NCBI GenBank assembly: GCA_963676345.2
Contig: CAXXTS010000005.1
Span: 62,001-126,000 of the forward strand
From: G963665925 sp963676345
GTDB lineage: Bacteria; Bacillota; Clostridia; Peptostreptococcales; Acidaminobacteraceae
Direction of reading: 5' to 3'
Length of the DNA stretch: 64,000 nt
Part shown: positions 8,038 through 17,495 of the stretch, piece by piece
Numbering within the stretch: position 1 is the first letter of the stretch
Layout: each line of letters opens with the position of its first letter
Position numbers and translations under genes: made by a program
Notes under the pieces: model-generated
What the model saw: only the letters and a program-made list of their open reading frames with translations
Databases searched by the model: none
Told to the model about the DNA's origin: nothing

Positions 8038-9441
8038 TCAGTTCTTGTTTGCAGTGAAATCACTCCGTTTCAATTTGTGTTTATTCATCAGTTTGCTTAC
8101 CTGCCGGGTTGAAACGCCAGCCTTGGCTGCTGTGCGGGTTATGCTGCCGTTTGTTCTGCTTAAAAGGCGAGTCAGGTACGTTTGCTCAAAAGAATCAATT
8201 GCAGACTGACGGGCTTTTCCCAAAGGGATGTCTGTATCAACCATAGTAGGGTGTGAGCCGTTGCAGTCATGGAAGAATTCGATGGGGAAGCTGCTTTTGG
8301 TCAGTTGTGGTCCTGATTCAAGGATACAGGCCCTTTCAATGATATTTTCAAGCTCGCGCACATTGCCGGGCCAGTCATATGAAATAAAAGCTTCAAGCAC
8401 ATCAGGGGCCACGGATTCGATATCTTTGTTGAGCTGGGTGTTGAACTGGGAAATGAAGACCCTGCTCAAGTGAAGGATATCTTCCTTGCGCTCCCGCAGA
8501 GGGGGAAGGGTGATGGGAAATACATTCAGCCTGTAGAACAGGTCCCGCCTGAAATTCCCGTTGCGGCACTGTTCATCAAGGTCTTCATTAGTAGCGGCGA
8601 TGATCCGAACGTTTAACGGGATGGACAGTTCGCCTCCCACCCGCTGTATGTGTCTTTCCTGAAGAACATCAAGCAGCTTTATCTGAACGGCGGAGCTGAT
8701 AGTGCCGATTTCATCAAGGAATATTGTTCCGGAGTCTGCCAACTCGAATTTACCGAGTTTGCGTTTCATGGCCCCGGTAAAGGCGCCCTTTTCATGGCCG
8801 AAAAGTTCGCTTTCAACAAGGGAGTCAGGGATTGCTCCGCAGTGTATATTGATAAACGGTCTGTCCTTGCGGCTGCTGTGAGCATGCAGCATGCGGGCGA
8901 TAAGGTTCTTTCCGGTGCCTGTTTCCCCTGAAAGGAGCACCGTAGTCCCGGTTGCGGCTACCTGCCGGACTTTTTCAAGTACCTCCAGCATCTTTTTGCT
9001 CTTGGTATTGACCACATCCTTGTAATCGTCTCCCCAGAACTGATCCCTCAGATAATCCAGTTCCGAGTGGCGGATGTCGGCCTGATGCGCTTTTTCAATA
9101 ACCAGTTCCAGTTCTTCTTTTCCGACTGGATGGGTAAGGTAATCAAAGGCCCCGGCTTTGACTGCTTCCACCGCCTGCGGAGACTGGTTGCTGTTTGCGA
9201 CCACTACAATGGAGGCGGAAGGGTATTTTTCAAGCAGTCGGTCAAGGGCCGCATCAACAGTCATAGACGGCTCCATAAGGGAGTTCATTTCAACTACGAC
9301 CGTATCAATCCCGTGATCCTCACCATGCATGGAATCAATCCCAATATCGGTTTCCCTTACCACATTCCGTTTTGAATCAAGCCCTTCGACTATCCCGGAA
9401 AGTTGATGCCTGTTTCGGGTTATTAAAAGTATTCTGCGCAC
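8038..9441 (-). CDS. NtrC-family sigma-54-dependent regulator with degenerate receiver
   Basis: 467 residues. The N-terminal receiver-like domain (1-120) lacks the usual acidic pair (LLITRN in place of a DDE-type motif) and has VVVEMNSL where the phosphorylated Asp is expected, so Glu replaces Asp. The AAA+ domain has Walker A GETGTGKN (about 170), an intact sigma-54-contacting GAFTGA (about 218) and the FLDEIG Walker B. A Fis-type helix-turn-helix ends the protein (ITRTAAKAGVSTRQVSKLM). The start is GTG with AAGGAG upstream. It is divergent from the RND efflux genes 153 bp away and probably controls them. A Glu in place of Asp often mimics phosphorylation, so it may be constitutively active or ligand-controlled (inference). 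Confidence 0.88.
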   Translation of the reverse strand: MRRILLITRNRHQLSGIVEGLDSKRNVVRETDIGIDSMHGEDHGIDTVVVEMNSLMEPSMTVDAALDRLLEKYPSASIVVVANSNQSPQAVEAVKAGAFDYLTHPVGKEELELVIEKAHQADIRHSELDYLRDQFWGDDYKDVVNTKSKKMLEVLEKVRQVAATGTTVLLSGETGTGKNLIARMLHAHSSRKDRPFINIHCGAIPDSLVESELFGHEKGAFTGAMKRKLGKFELADSGTIFLDEIGTISSAVQIKLLDVLQERHIQRVGGELSIPLNVRIIAATNEDLDEQCRNGNFRRDLFYRLNVFPITLPPLRERKEDILHLSRVFISQFNTQLNKDIESVAPDVLEAFISYDWPGNVRELENIIERACILESGPQLTKSSFPIEFFHDCNGSHPTMVDTDIPLGKARQSAIDSFEQTYLTRLLSRTNGSITRTAAKAGVSTRQVSKLMNKHKLKRSDFTANKN

Positions 9442-9594
9442 ATCTTTCTCCTTGCGGCAAAAGATACTTTTTATGCTTTGTCAGGACAACAAAAAAGAAA
9501 ATGATTGTAATTGAAACAGTTGTTTAACAATTGTATAAGAATATGAAGGTTCTTCCTCTCCCTGTGGAAAATATCGGCAATTCTGGAGTTAGTG

Positions 9595-10752
9595 ATGACA
9601 AAAAAATGTATTATGGTCGCCATGCTCGGCGCAGCGATAATGTTTATGGTGCTTTGGATGACAGGCTCATTTGAGTCCGCAATGATTGAAAAAGGGCGGA
9701 TAGTCCCGACCCGCAGTAAAGCGGGGCCTGCCGTTACTGCTGTTGCGGAATCCGTGGTTGTGCCTGTGGTTTATGAAGCAGTGGGGACTGTACGTCCTGA
9801 AACGGAAACTTCAATTGAAGCGCAGGTTACCGGAAAGGTTCGCAAGGTGCTGGTTCATTCCGGGCAGAAAGTCCGCAAGGGCGATCAGCTCATTGTGCTG
9901 GATGACCGGGAATTCAAGACCAGGCTTGAAAGCGCGGAACAGGGACTTAAATCTGCGGAGGCCTCTGAACGTCAGGCCCGTGAAGGTATCAACGCCGCCA
10001 GAGCCGAGGCGGATACGGTTACAGCCACTTGGAAGCGGATGAAGAAGCTTTTTGAAGACAAGGTTGCAACACAGGATGAGCTTGACCGGGTGGAAGCTAA
10101 TTACCTCAAGGCCAAAGCTGCTCTGGCTCAGGCTGGAGACGGTTTGGATGCTGCTTCCGCCGGAGTCAGACAGGCCCGAAAAGGTGTTGAAGCGGCTCAC
10201 ATAAATCTAAGCTATACAATTATTTCCGCTCCGGCTGATGGCGAAGTTGCCAAACGCATGGTGGAACCCGGCGACCTTGCCTTCCCCGGTAAGCCGCTTA
10301 TGCTGATCCAGACCGGCGGGACCCTGCGGCTGGAAGCCCTTGTACGTGAGAGTGTAATCGGACAGGTCCGTGTCGGGCAGAAATTTGCGGTGGACATAGA
10401 GGCTCTTGGTGAGGGGGCCGAGGCTGTAGTGGAGGAGGTTGTGCCCTCTGCCGATCCTTTGACCCGGACCTTTTTGGTTAAGGCTGGGATTGATCCTTTA
10501 CCCGGTCTTTATCCCGGAATGTTCGGACGGCTGCTTATACCTGTCGCTAAAAAACAGGTTGTGCTTGTTCCTGCAAGAGCCGTTTCCCGCGTGGGGCAAC
10601 TGCAAACAGTTCTGGTTCAGAGTGGCGGAAACTGGGAATTGGTCTACGTGCGCAGCGGTGCAAGCCACGGCGATAAGCTGGAGATTCTGTCCGGGCTTCG
10701 CGGTAATGAAACTGTGGGGTTTGAACTGCCCGCAACCGGAGGTCAGCAGTAA
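9595..10752 (+). CDS. RND efflux periplasmic adaptor (membrane fusion protein)
   Basis: About 385 residues. An N-terminal hydrophobic anchor (residues 5-25), then a half-lipoyl domain (VTGKVRKVLVHSGQKVRKGDQLIVLDD), a long Ala-rich coiled-coil hairpin (about 110-200), the second lipoyl half (ISAPADGEVAKRMVEPGDLA) and a beta-barrel domain. It links the inner-membrane pump to an outer-membrane channel. The ATG at 9595 is preferred over the overlapping GTG at 9592 because GGAG lies six bases upstream of the ATG. Its stop overlaps the pump ATG (TAATG). No outer-membrane TolC-type gene is adjacent. Confidence 0.9.
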   Translation: MTKKCIMVAMLGAAIMFMVLWMTGSFESAMIEKGRIVPTRSKAGPAVTAVAESVVVPVVYEAVGTVRPETETSIEAQVTGKVRKVLVHSGQKVRKGDQLIVLDDREFKTRLESAEQGLKSAEASERQAREGINAARAEADTVTATWKRMKKLFEDKVATQDELDRVEANYLKAKAALAQAGDGLDAASAGVRQARKGVEAAHINLSYTIISAPADGEVAKRMVEPGDLAFPGKPLMLIQTGGTLRLEALVRESVIGQVRVGQKFAVDIEALGEGAEAVVEEVVPSADPLTRTFLVKAGIDPLPGLYPGMFGRLLIPVAKKQVVLVPARAVSRVGQLQTVLVQSGGNWELVYVRSGASHGDKLEILSGLRGNETVGFELPATGGQQ

Positions 10753-13700
10753 TGCCCACTTCGTTGAAGCCGGAACAGAGCCGGGGGTTGATCGCTACGG
10801 CTGTTAATTTTTTTCTGCATTCCAAGTTGACTATGGTGTTGGTTATCGGTGCACTTTTGTTGGGTGTGGCCGCTGTTCAGCTTACCCCGCGTGAGGAGGA
10901 ACCGCAGATAGTGGTGCCAATGGCCGACATCATGGTACAGGCTCCCGGTGCCGGGGTGGAAGAAGTGGAGAAGCTGATTACCACTCCGCTGGAGCGTATT
11001 CTCTGGCAGATTGACGGGGTGGAGTATGTTTATTCTATCTCCCGACGTGATTCTTCCATGGTTACTGTGCGGTTTTATGTGGGCGAGGATCGAGAAGAAT
11101 CTTTGATCAAGCTGCATAACGCCATCACCAAGAACAATGACCTGGCTCCGAAAATAGTTTCAAACTGGGCTATAAAACCGGTTGAAATCGATGATGTCCC
11201 CATTGTGGCCCTGACCCTTTACCCATCTGCTCATTCTTCCGGCGGACATGAAGATATCTCCGATTTCGAATTGCGCCGGGTTGCCGAGGAACTTGCTGCC
11301 CGACTGGCTGAGGTGGAGAACCTTTCCCGTGTTTCTCTCGTTTCCGGGCGATCCCGTGAAGTGCGCGTTGAATTGCAGCCCGAACGCATGGCCGGATTTA
11401 ATATTTCACCTCTGGAAATTGCCGGGGCGCTTCAAGGTGCGGACCAGTCCGCTGTGGCAGGATCAGTTCTTTCCGGTAACCGGGAAATTATCGTTTCGGC
11501 TAATTCTTTTTTGGAAGATGCTGCCGATGTCCGTAATCTGGTGGTGGGCGTGTTTAATTCCCGTCCGGTTTACCTGCGCGATGTTGCAGAAGTCTTTGAC
11601 GGGCCGCAGGAGGCTTCTTCCTATTCCCGGATCGGTTTTTCCCGTATGTACCTGACTAAAGCGGGGCATGATCCTGAACAGTCTTCCCGTCCTGCGGTGA
11701 CCATTGCCTTTTCCAAGAAAAAAGGCACCAATGCGGTCAAGGTTGCCGAGGCCGTGCTTGCCCGTGCTGAGCAATTGAGGGAAGCAATTCTGCCCGCAGG
11801 TATTGAAATGGAGGTTACCCGCGATTATGGCAAGACCGCTGATGCAAAGGTCGATGAACTGCTAGGTTCGTTGGGGTTCGCCGTGGTTACGGTGATAATC
11901 CTGTTGGCTCTGACCCTTGGCTGGCGCGAGGCTGCAGTTGTCGCCCTTGCTGTGCCTATAAGTTTTTCGCTGGCCCTGTTTGTCAATTACCTGCTTGGCT
12001 ATACCATCAACCGGGTGACCCTCTTCGCTCTCATTCTTTCTCTCGGACTGGTAGTGGATGATCCAATCACCAATGTGGACAACATTCAGCGCCACATCCT
12101 GATGAAAAAGAAGAACCCTGCGGCGGCGACTCTTGATGCGGTTTCGGAGGTTCTGCCTCCGGTAATCATGTCCACATTAGCAATTATAGTTTCATTTGTT
12201 CCTTTGTTTTTCATTACCGGAATGATGGGGCCGTACATGGCTCCCATGGCCGCCAATGTCCCGCTGACCGTGACTTTTTCCACTGTCTGCGCTCTGACCA
12301 TTGTGCCTTGGATGGCTTTCCGGTTGTTGAAAAATCTGCAGCCAAAGGCAATGTCAGCAACATCCGGTCCCGGACGCATTGAGTACCTTTACACTAAGAT
12401 TATCACTCCTTTTTTGGACTCCCGTTTCCGTCGCTGGCTGCTGGTAGGTGTGATCGTTGCCGGACTTGTTTTTTCCATGGCCCTTGCCGGGTTAAGGTTT
12501 GTGCCGCTGAAGATGTTGCCTTTTGACAATAAAAATGAATTCCAGATCGTTATTGATATGGATGAGGGTACGCCGCTGGAGCAGACAGACCGTGTGGTTC
12601 GCGAAATGGAGCAGGTGCTGCGGACAGTACCGGAAGTGACCAGTTTCGTGACTTATGCCGGAGAACCTTCCCCCATGGATTTTAACGGATTAGTCCGTCA
12701 TTATTATTGGCGCGAAGGCGGACATATGGCTGATATCCGGGTCAATCTTGCTGATAAATCCCGTCGTGAGGAACAGAGCCATGCCATTGTGCTCCGGTTG
12801 CGAAATGAGCTGGAGCAGGTCGCCCGGCGTAACAACGCAAATATAAAAATTGTGGAATCCCCACCCGGACCACCGGTTATTTCTACCATTACTACCGAGG
12901 TCTACGGGGCTGAGGACCGTCCATATTCCGCACTTATTGAAGGGGCGCAGCAGATTGCATCTACTATGGAAGATGAACCCGGAGTGGTGGACATAGATCT
13001 ATCCACCGAGGCGGACCAGACCATGGTCGACTTTGTGCTTGATAAGGAAAAAGCCGCCCTGCACGGAGTCAGCGCCCGAGACGTGGTTAATACTTTACAG
13101 ATGGCCCTTTCGGGGATGGTCCCGGCAACAGTCCATGAGCAGGGTGAACGCAATCCGTTACCGGTGCGGCTTATCCTACCCCTCATAAGGCGTGCGGATG
13201 TGTCGTCACTTGAACAACTCAAGGTGCGCACTGCCGACGGTCATTCCGTCCCCTTGGCCGAACTTGGCCGTTTGGTTGAAATCAGCCGCGAGCAGCCGGT
13301 TTACCACAAAAATCTTAAACGCGTGGTCTATGTGTTTGCGGAAATGGCTGGTCGCGCACCGGGAGAAGCCATTCTCGACATGCAGTCTCGGCTTGATAAA
13401 GATCCGCTGCCCCCGTTTATCTGGTCCGACTGGGCAGGGGAGGGGGAATGGCAGATCACACTTGATGTTTTCCGTGATCTCGGTCTTGCTTTTGGTGCGG
13501 CCCTGCTGGGAATTTATATCCTGCTCATCGTGGAAACAGGTTCTTTCGGGATGCCGCTTCTGATTATGTGCGCTATTCCCCTGACTTTGCTGGGTATCAT
13601 GCCCGGATTCTGGCTGCTCAATGTGATTAGTGCCGGGACCGTGCAGGGAGCAATAGGTGAAGCCTTTGCCGATCCGGTTTTCTTCACAGCCACAGGTATG

Positions 13701-14009
13701 ATCGGCATGATAGCTCTGGGCGGAATTGTCATCCGTAACTCGCTGGTGCTTATAGATTTTATCCGTCAGTCAGTTGCCGGGGGTATGGAATTAAAGGATG
13801 CGATCATCAAATCCGGTTCGGTGCGTTTGCGGCCTATCGCTCTGACTGCGGCTACCACCGCACTGGGAGCATGGCCGATTACTCTTGATCCTATCTTCTC
13901 CGGATTGGCTTGGGCTCTTATTTTCGGGCTGTTGGCTTCAACTTTGTTTACGCTGCTGGTTGTTCCGGTGGGGTATTATGTGTTTGAGCAGAAAAATAAT
14001 CAGAATTGA
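10752..14009 (+). CDS. RND-family multidrug/HAE-type efflux pump permease
   Basis: 1085 residues, close to the roughly 1,040 of AcrB-type proteins. One N-terminal membrane helix (about 20-38), a large periplasmic loop, a block of six helices with the proton-relay motif GLVVDDPITNVDNI near residue 430, a second periplasmic loop, and a C-terminal helix block. The two aspartates (VVDD) match the proton-conducting pair of this family. It forms the trimeric inner-membrane pump and works with the adaptor encoded just upstream. The substrate cannot be told from the sequence. Regulation is probably by the divergent sigma-54 activator. Confidence 0.92.
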   Translation: MPTSLKPEQSRGLIATAVNFFLHSKLTMVLVIGALLLGVAAVQLTPREEEPQIVVPMADIMVQAPGAGVEEVEKLITTPLERILWQIDGVEYVYSISRRDSSMVTVRFYVGEDREESLIKLHNAITKNNDLAPKIVSNWAIKPVEIDDVPIVALTLYPSAHSSGGHEDISDFELRRVAEELAARLAEVENLSRVSLVSGRSREVRVELQPERMAGFNISPLEIAGALQGADQSAVAGSVLSGNREIIVSANSFLEDAADVRNLVVGVFNSRPVYLRDVAEVFDGPQEASSYSRIGFSRMYLTKAGHDPEQSSRPAVTIAFSKKKGTNAVKVAEAVLARAEQLREAILPAGIEMEVTRDYGKTADAKVDELLGSLGFAVVTVIILLALTLGWREAAVVALAVPISFSLALFVNYLLGYTINRVTLFALILSLGLVVDDPITNVDNIQRHILMKKKNPAAATLDAVSEVLPPVIMSTLAIIVSFVPLFFITGMMGPYMAPMAANVPLTVTFSTVCALTIVPWMAFRLLKNLQPKAMSATSGPGRIEYLYTKIITPFLDSRFRRWLLVGVIVAGLVFSMALAGLRFVPLKMLPFDNKNEFQIVIDMDEGTPLEQTDRVVREMEQVLRTVPEVTSFVTYAGEPSPMDFNGLVRHYYWREGGHMADIRVNLADKSRREEQSHAIVLRLRNELEQVARRNNANIKIVESPPGPPVISTITTEVYGAEDRPYSALIEGAQQIASTMEDEPGVVDIDLSTEADQTMVDFVLDKEKAALHGVSARDVVNTLQMALSGMVPATVHEQGERNPLPVRLILPLIRRADVSSLEQLKVRTADGHSVPLAELGRLVEISREQPVYHKNLKRVVYVFAEMAGRAPGEAILDMQSRLDKDPLPPFIWSDWAGEGEWQITLDVFRDLGLAFGAALLGIYILLIVETGSFGMPLLIMCAIPLTLLGIMPGFWLLNVISAGTVQGAIGEAFADPVFFTATGMIGMIALGGIVIRNSLVLIDFIRQSVAGGMELKDAIIKSGSVRLRPIALTAATTALGAWPITLDPIFSGLAWALIFGLLASTLFTLLVVPVGYYVFEQKNNQN

Positions 14010-14100
14010 CTTGCATCATATGATTCCTACTGTCTTTGTGTGAAATAGAAGCCGTAGAGGTTGTTAAAATCAACCGTAAACCTTTTATATGGAGGTCCAT

Positions 14101-14463
14101 ATGGCTGACTTGAATCTCAAGAATCTTAAGGATGTAACCATAAAGAATATTGACCATAACAAGGTTCTGAATCTCACTGATCTGGTAGTTTATCAGGAAG
14201 GGCAGGTGGTCAGCAGGACTCTTTCGCAGGTCAAGCAGATTTCTCTGACCCTGTTCGCTTTTGATACCGGGGAAGGGATCAGCACCCACAGTGCGCCAGG
14301 AGATGCCATGGTGCAGGTCCTGGACGGTGTTGCCGAGGTTACTATCGGCGATGACGTTTATAATGTGGCTGCAGGTGAATCAATTGTCATGCCCGCAAAT
14401 ATCCCCCACGGCCTTGAGGCGCGTGAGCGATTCAAGATGTTGCTGACTTTGATCAAGCAGTAG
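14101..14463 (+). CDS. Cupin-domain protein
   Basis: 120 residues from the ATG at 14101, which has GGAGG five bases upstream; an earlier in-frame ATG at 14089 has no comparable site. A single cupin_2 barrel is visible: motif 1 around HSAPGDAMVQVLDGVAEVTIG and motif 2 around GESIVMPANIPHGLEA, with His residues placed to bind metal. Small stand-alone cupins of this kind are often of unknown function or detoxify or sense small molecules. It follows the RND gene by 91 bp but has its own ribosome site and ends at a strong terminator. Confidence 0.8.
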   Translation: MADLNLKNLKDVTIKNIDHNKVLNLTDLVVYQEGQVVSRTLSQVKQISLTLFAFDTGEGISTHSAPGDAMVQVLDGVAEVTIGDDVYNVAAGESIVMPANIPHGLEARERFKMLLTLIKQ

Positions 14464-14489
14464 ATTTAGATGTGATAAATAGATTTAAA

Positions 14490-14525
14490 TAAAAACTCTT
14501 GGCAGGCTGCCAAGAGTTTTTATTT
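14490..14525. terminator. Bidirectional terminator between convergent genes
   Basis: AAAAACTCTTGGCAG/CTGCCAAGAGTTTTT hairpin flanked by A and T runs. It serves the cupin gene on the plus strand and touches the stop of the convergent ImmA/IrrE gene. Confidence 0.88.
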
Positions 14526-15039
14526 AAATTAGATTCAGTGATTTTAACCTGACTCTTGCTGCTGCACTTGATACTCCAAAACAGTCAGCGAGTTCTTCAT
14601 GATTATTGCCACACTCAAGTGCCTTTTGCTTAAATTCGTCTTTTGGCATGAGTAGTTCGGCTGCAAACCAGTTTGCTTCCCATTCAAGTCTGTCGCTACC
14701 CCTGCGGTTGCATGAAATCTCATTGCATGTTTCAGCTACTTTTTCCTTTAGATGAAGGAAGTAGTGGCCTAGTTCATGTGCGATAGTAAAATTATCTCTG
14801 ACAGCTGAAGTCCCATGAGGAAGAAATATTGTAAAGCTTCCGTCTTTAGCTTCAATGGAATCCGCTTTTGTATGGTTATCAATGAATTGAACGTTACCAT
14901 TCAATGTTCTAATCATTTCTTCAAGCGCTTTGCCTGTCGACTTGTGAGCAGGGAAATAATTGTCCCTTATCCTTTTCGCGATGTTTTCTATCTCAGCCTT
15001 GGCTTTATATGTCGGCTGAGGTATTACGCAAGTTTGCAT
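14524..15039 (-). CDS. ImmA/IrrE-family metallopeptidase
   Basis: 171 residues with the zinc-peptidase signature HELGH at residues 88-92 and the downstream EWEANWFAAELLMP helix whose Glu121 is the likely third zinc ligand. ImmA/IrrE proteins cleave or unfold DNA-bound repressors to trigger phage, ICE or stress responses. The usual partner, an XRE-type repressor fused or next door, is not visible, so the target is unknown. It is AT-richer than the neighbouring cupin and RND genes and stands next to an AbiC-like gene, which suggests an acquired defence patch. Confidence 0.85.
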   Translation of the reverse strand: MQTCVIPQPTYKAKAEIENIAKRIRDNYFPAHKSTGKALEEMIRTLNGNVQFIDNHTKADSIEAKDGSFTIFLPHGTSAVRDNFTIAHELGHYFLHLKEKVAETCNEISCNRRGSDRLEWEANWFAAELLMPKDEFKQKALECGNNHEELADCFGVSSAAARVRLKSLNLI

Positions 15040-15249
15040 TTTTAATCCTTATTATTACTCGGGTAGTTTTTTGACTTAATCAATAAACCCATCCTTATAA
15101 CTTAGGATAAACAACCGTGGGTAAAAAGCAACATTTTTATGTTTCACGATAGTTTTTTTTGAATTTGATAATTGTACTTGACTATAGGCGCGTGGATAAT
15201 TCATTGAATTGTGACCATCCTTGAATTGTAAAAAAAGGTTTTTGACTTG

Positions 15250-16149
15250 ATGAGTGAAGATAGGCAATTGTCAAATTATAGGATTGCTTTGGGGGCGTTG
15301 ATTTCTTGTTTTGTTCTCTGGTTTATTGGCGGTTATGTTTATACGTTCTCATGGCAAGGATTTGCAGGCATCTTTGGACCCACTGATAATTTGGAAAATA
15401 TTTTTACTCCAATCGGTACTCTGTTCTCAGCTGTTGCTGCTTGGGGTGCATTGTTAGCAATTTATTTCCAGACCCAATGGGTTAATCGCCAGCAGTTTGA
15501 AAGTAATTTTTTTAACATGCTGAATATTCATATTGAAAACAGGGATAAAATCAGCTTGAAGCTTTTAATTAAAGAGGAAGAGTCAGAAAGAACAGAAGAA
15601 TATAAAGGTAAAAACTGTTTTGTTGTTGGGTATCAAGTATATAAAAATATAGCCTCTGGAGTTTTTGTAGAGGTCTCAAGGGCTAATAATGAACTCTGCT
15701 CCAGTGATTTTTATAATGAATTTGGTCGTGAATTTGATGGGTTGCGCAACGATGAAGGGGATATTACTGTAGAAAATGGTAGTGAACAATTTTTATATGA
15801 GAGTGTTCATAAAGTCTTTGATAGTTGTACTAATTATGAATTTCATGTGTATTTTAAGCATCTATATCAGATCTTAAAATATGTAAGTCGTTGTCCATGC
15901 TCAAACCCTAATGATTACGTTGGGATTTTACGGGCGCAACTTACAAGTTATGAATACGGGCTGCTATACTATCATGCATTGTCGGGCAATGACTATCCTG
16001 AAGGTTCTAATGATACAAAGTTTCAGCAGTTAATACAGAAAACATCATTTTTTCATTCAATGGACTATAATTTTATTTTTGATGACTGCAAAGCCGGCCG
16101 ATATGAGTTGTCGGCATTTGGCGATAGGAGAAGCCCGTACTCATCTTAG
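15250..16149 (+). CDS. Putative phage abortive-infection protein, AbiC-like
   Basis: 299 residues from the ATG at 15250 (a TTG three bases earlier is also possible). Two N-terminal membrane helices (about 10-30 and 48-70) are followed by the FESNFFNMLNIH motif and a cytoplasmic domain with several phenylalanine/histidine blocks, the pattern of the putative AbiC family. Such proteins are thought to stop phage growth by killing or arresting the infected cell; the mechanism is not established. The gene is clearly AT-richer than its surroundings, which indicates recent transfer. It is divergent from the ImmA/IrrE gene with a 210-bp shared upstream region. Confidence 0.68.
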   Translation: MSEDRQLSNYRIALGALISCFVLWFIGGYVYTFSWQGFAGIFGPTDNLENIFTPIGTLFSAVAAWGALLAIYFQTQWVNRQQFESNFFNMLNIHIENRDKISLKLLIKEEESERTEEYKGKNCFVVGYQVYKNIASGVFVEVSRANNELCSSDFYNEFGREFDGLRNDEGDITVENGSEQFLYESVHKVFDSCTNYEFHVYFKHLYQILKYVSRCPCSNPNDYVGILRAQLTSYEYGLLYYHALSGNDYPEGSNDTKFQQLIQKTSFFHSMDYNFIFDDCKAGRYELSAFGDRRSPYSS

Positions 16150-16154
16150 ACTGT

Positions 16155-16931
16155 TTATTCCAAGTCGCAGCAATGATGGTAATCTTCCGGCAAGCGGATG
16201 GTGAATTTTGTCCCTTTGCCGGGAGGACTGCTAACTATCAGTGATCCTTTGTGCTGTTCGGTGATGATAAAATAAGAGATGGAAAGTCCAAGTCCGGTTC
16301 CCGCATTCGCTCCCTTGGTGGTGTAAAATGGATCGAATATTTTTTTTAAAATCTTTTCGGGTATGCCCGGACCATTGTCTGTTATTTCTATAACTATATG
16401 TTGTTCCTCTTTTTTTAGCATCAAATCGAGGGTGGGCTGCTCTTCGGGTGGGTATATCTTTTCCGCCATGGCTTCGCTGGCATTTTTTACCAGATTCATA
16501 ATTACTTGCTGTAGTTCACTTCTAATGCAGCAAATGTGAACCTGTTGGGGAGGATATTTTTTTATAATTCTGGTTTTTTTGAACCAGCTGTTATTGCTGA
16601 AACTGAAGTCGGAAGAAATAAGTTCAAGACTTTCATCAAGAATGTCCTGAATCGCACATGGTTTCATTTCTCGCGATGCGTCACGGCTGAAATTGAGCAT
16701 GCTGGCGATAATTTTGGAAGCCCTTTCCCCTGCATCCGAAATGGACTTTATCATGCGCAGAATATCTCTTTTGCGGATATAAGCCCGCATTGCTTCCAAA
16801 TCTGTATTGCACTCTTTCGCGATACTCAGATTTTTCGGGGTATCAGTGAACAGGCGGTTGGTAATATTCTGGCAGGCACCAAGTATGGCAGATAGCGGAT
16901 TATTTATTTCGTGGGCAATTCCTGCAGCCAT
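16155..16931 (-). pseudogene. Sensor histidine kinase, catalytic half only, cut at the junction
   Basis: The visible 258 residues start right at the phosphorylation motif (MAAGIAHEINNPL, phospho-His at residue 7), followed by the dimerisation helices and an HATPase_c domain with DNGPGIP and GTGLGLSI boxes. Kinases of this type normally have a sensor region of 150 or more residues before this motif. The Met is inside the HisKA domain, has no ribosome site, and reading further upstream in frame meets a stop after five codons. The missing 5' part coincides with the change of genome at about 16,931. In its true genome the gene is presumably complete. Confidence 0.85.
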
Positions 16932-16936
16932 ACATG
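16926..16936. other. Junction of two unrelated genomes (probable assembly chimera)
   Basis: Left of this point base composition and codon use are GC-rich; right of it AT-rich. The kinase reading frame runs to about 16,931 from the left. After correcting one base at about 17,003, the RND permease frame runs leftwards to the same point (its conserved segment ends in EVHVW). Both genes are cut in mid-domain. A few bases (ATGG) fit both genes, so the join may rest on micro-overlap. Confidence 0.8.
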
Positions 16937-17484
16937 AACTTCCTTATCGAGCTCGCCTTCAATTGTGAACTTGCTGACACCATCTACATCGGTGAGAGCG
17001 GTTTGAACTGTTCTCCAAATGAAGCCAATTGCTCATATGAATATGCATCTCCAGAAAGGCTGATAACCATACCCGCTGTTGATACGAGGTCGGTATCGAT
17101 AATGCTGTCCTGTACACCACTCGGAAGGTCATTTTCAGCGTCTTTCACTGCATTTCTTACTTCCTGCATGGCAGTATCATTATCGACTGCCATGTCGAAG
17201 AAGACGACGACTATGGACATAGATTCTTTTGCAAATGACTTGATATAGTCATAGCCATCTATTTCATACAATTTGTCTTCAATTTTTGTTGTAACCAGAT
17301 CATTTACATCTTTGGCAGAAGCACCCGGGTAAGGGGTAATTACCATAGCCGCTGGAAATGACACATCAGGACTTTCCTGACGCGGCAGGAGGTAGAATCC
17401 TACACAGCCCATTACGGTGAGGAGCAGAGCCAAGAATAAAGTGATATTCTTTTTGTCTATTGCAAGATCGATGAATTTTTTCAT
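16932..17484 (-). pseudogene. RND efflux permease, N-terminal fragment with one frameshift
   Basis: The ATG at 17484 follows AGGAG by eight bases. The first membrane helix (TLFLALLLTVMGCVGFYLLP) and the start of the pore domain (RQESPDVSFPAAMVITPYPGASAKDVNDLVT) are typical of AcrB/MexF-like pumps. The frame breaks at 17002-17004, where AAA should be AAAA. With one extra A the protein continues as TALTDVDGVSKFTIEGELDKEVHV, a well-conserved RND segment, up to the junction. About 190 of roughly 1,030 residues are present. It lies 12 bp behind its lipoprotein adaptor gene, which is under TetR control. Confidence 0.85.
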
Positions 17485-17495
17485 TGCATTCACTC

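Noticed and set aside
9442..9594. Sigma-54 promoter before the RND genes
   Set aside because: A GG-like and GC-like pair is visible but the spacing does not fit GG-N10-GC.
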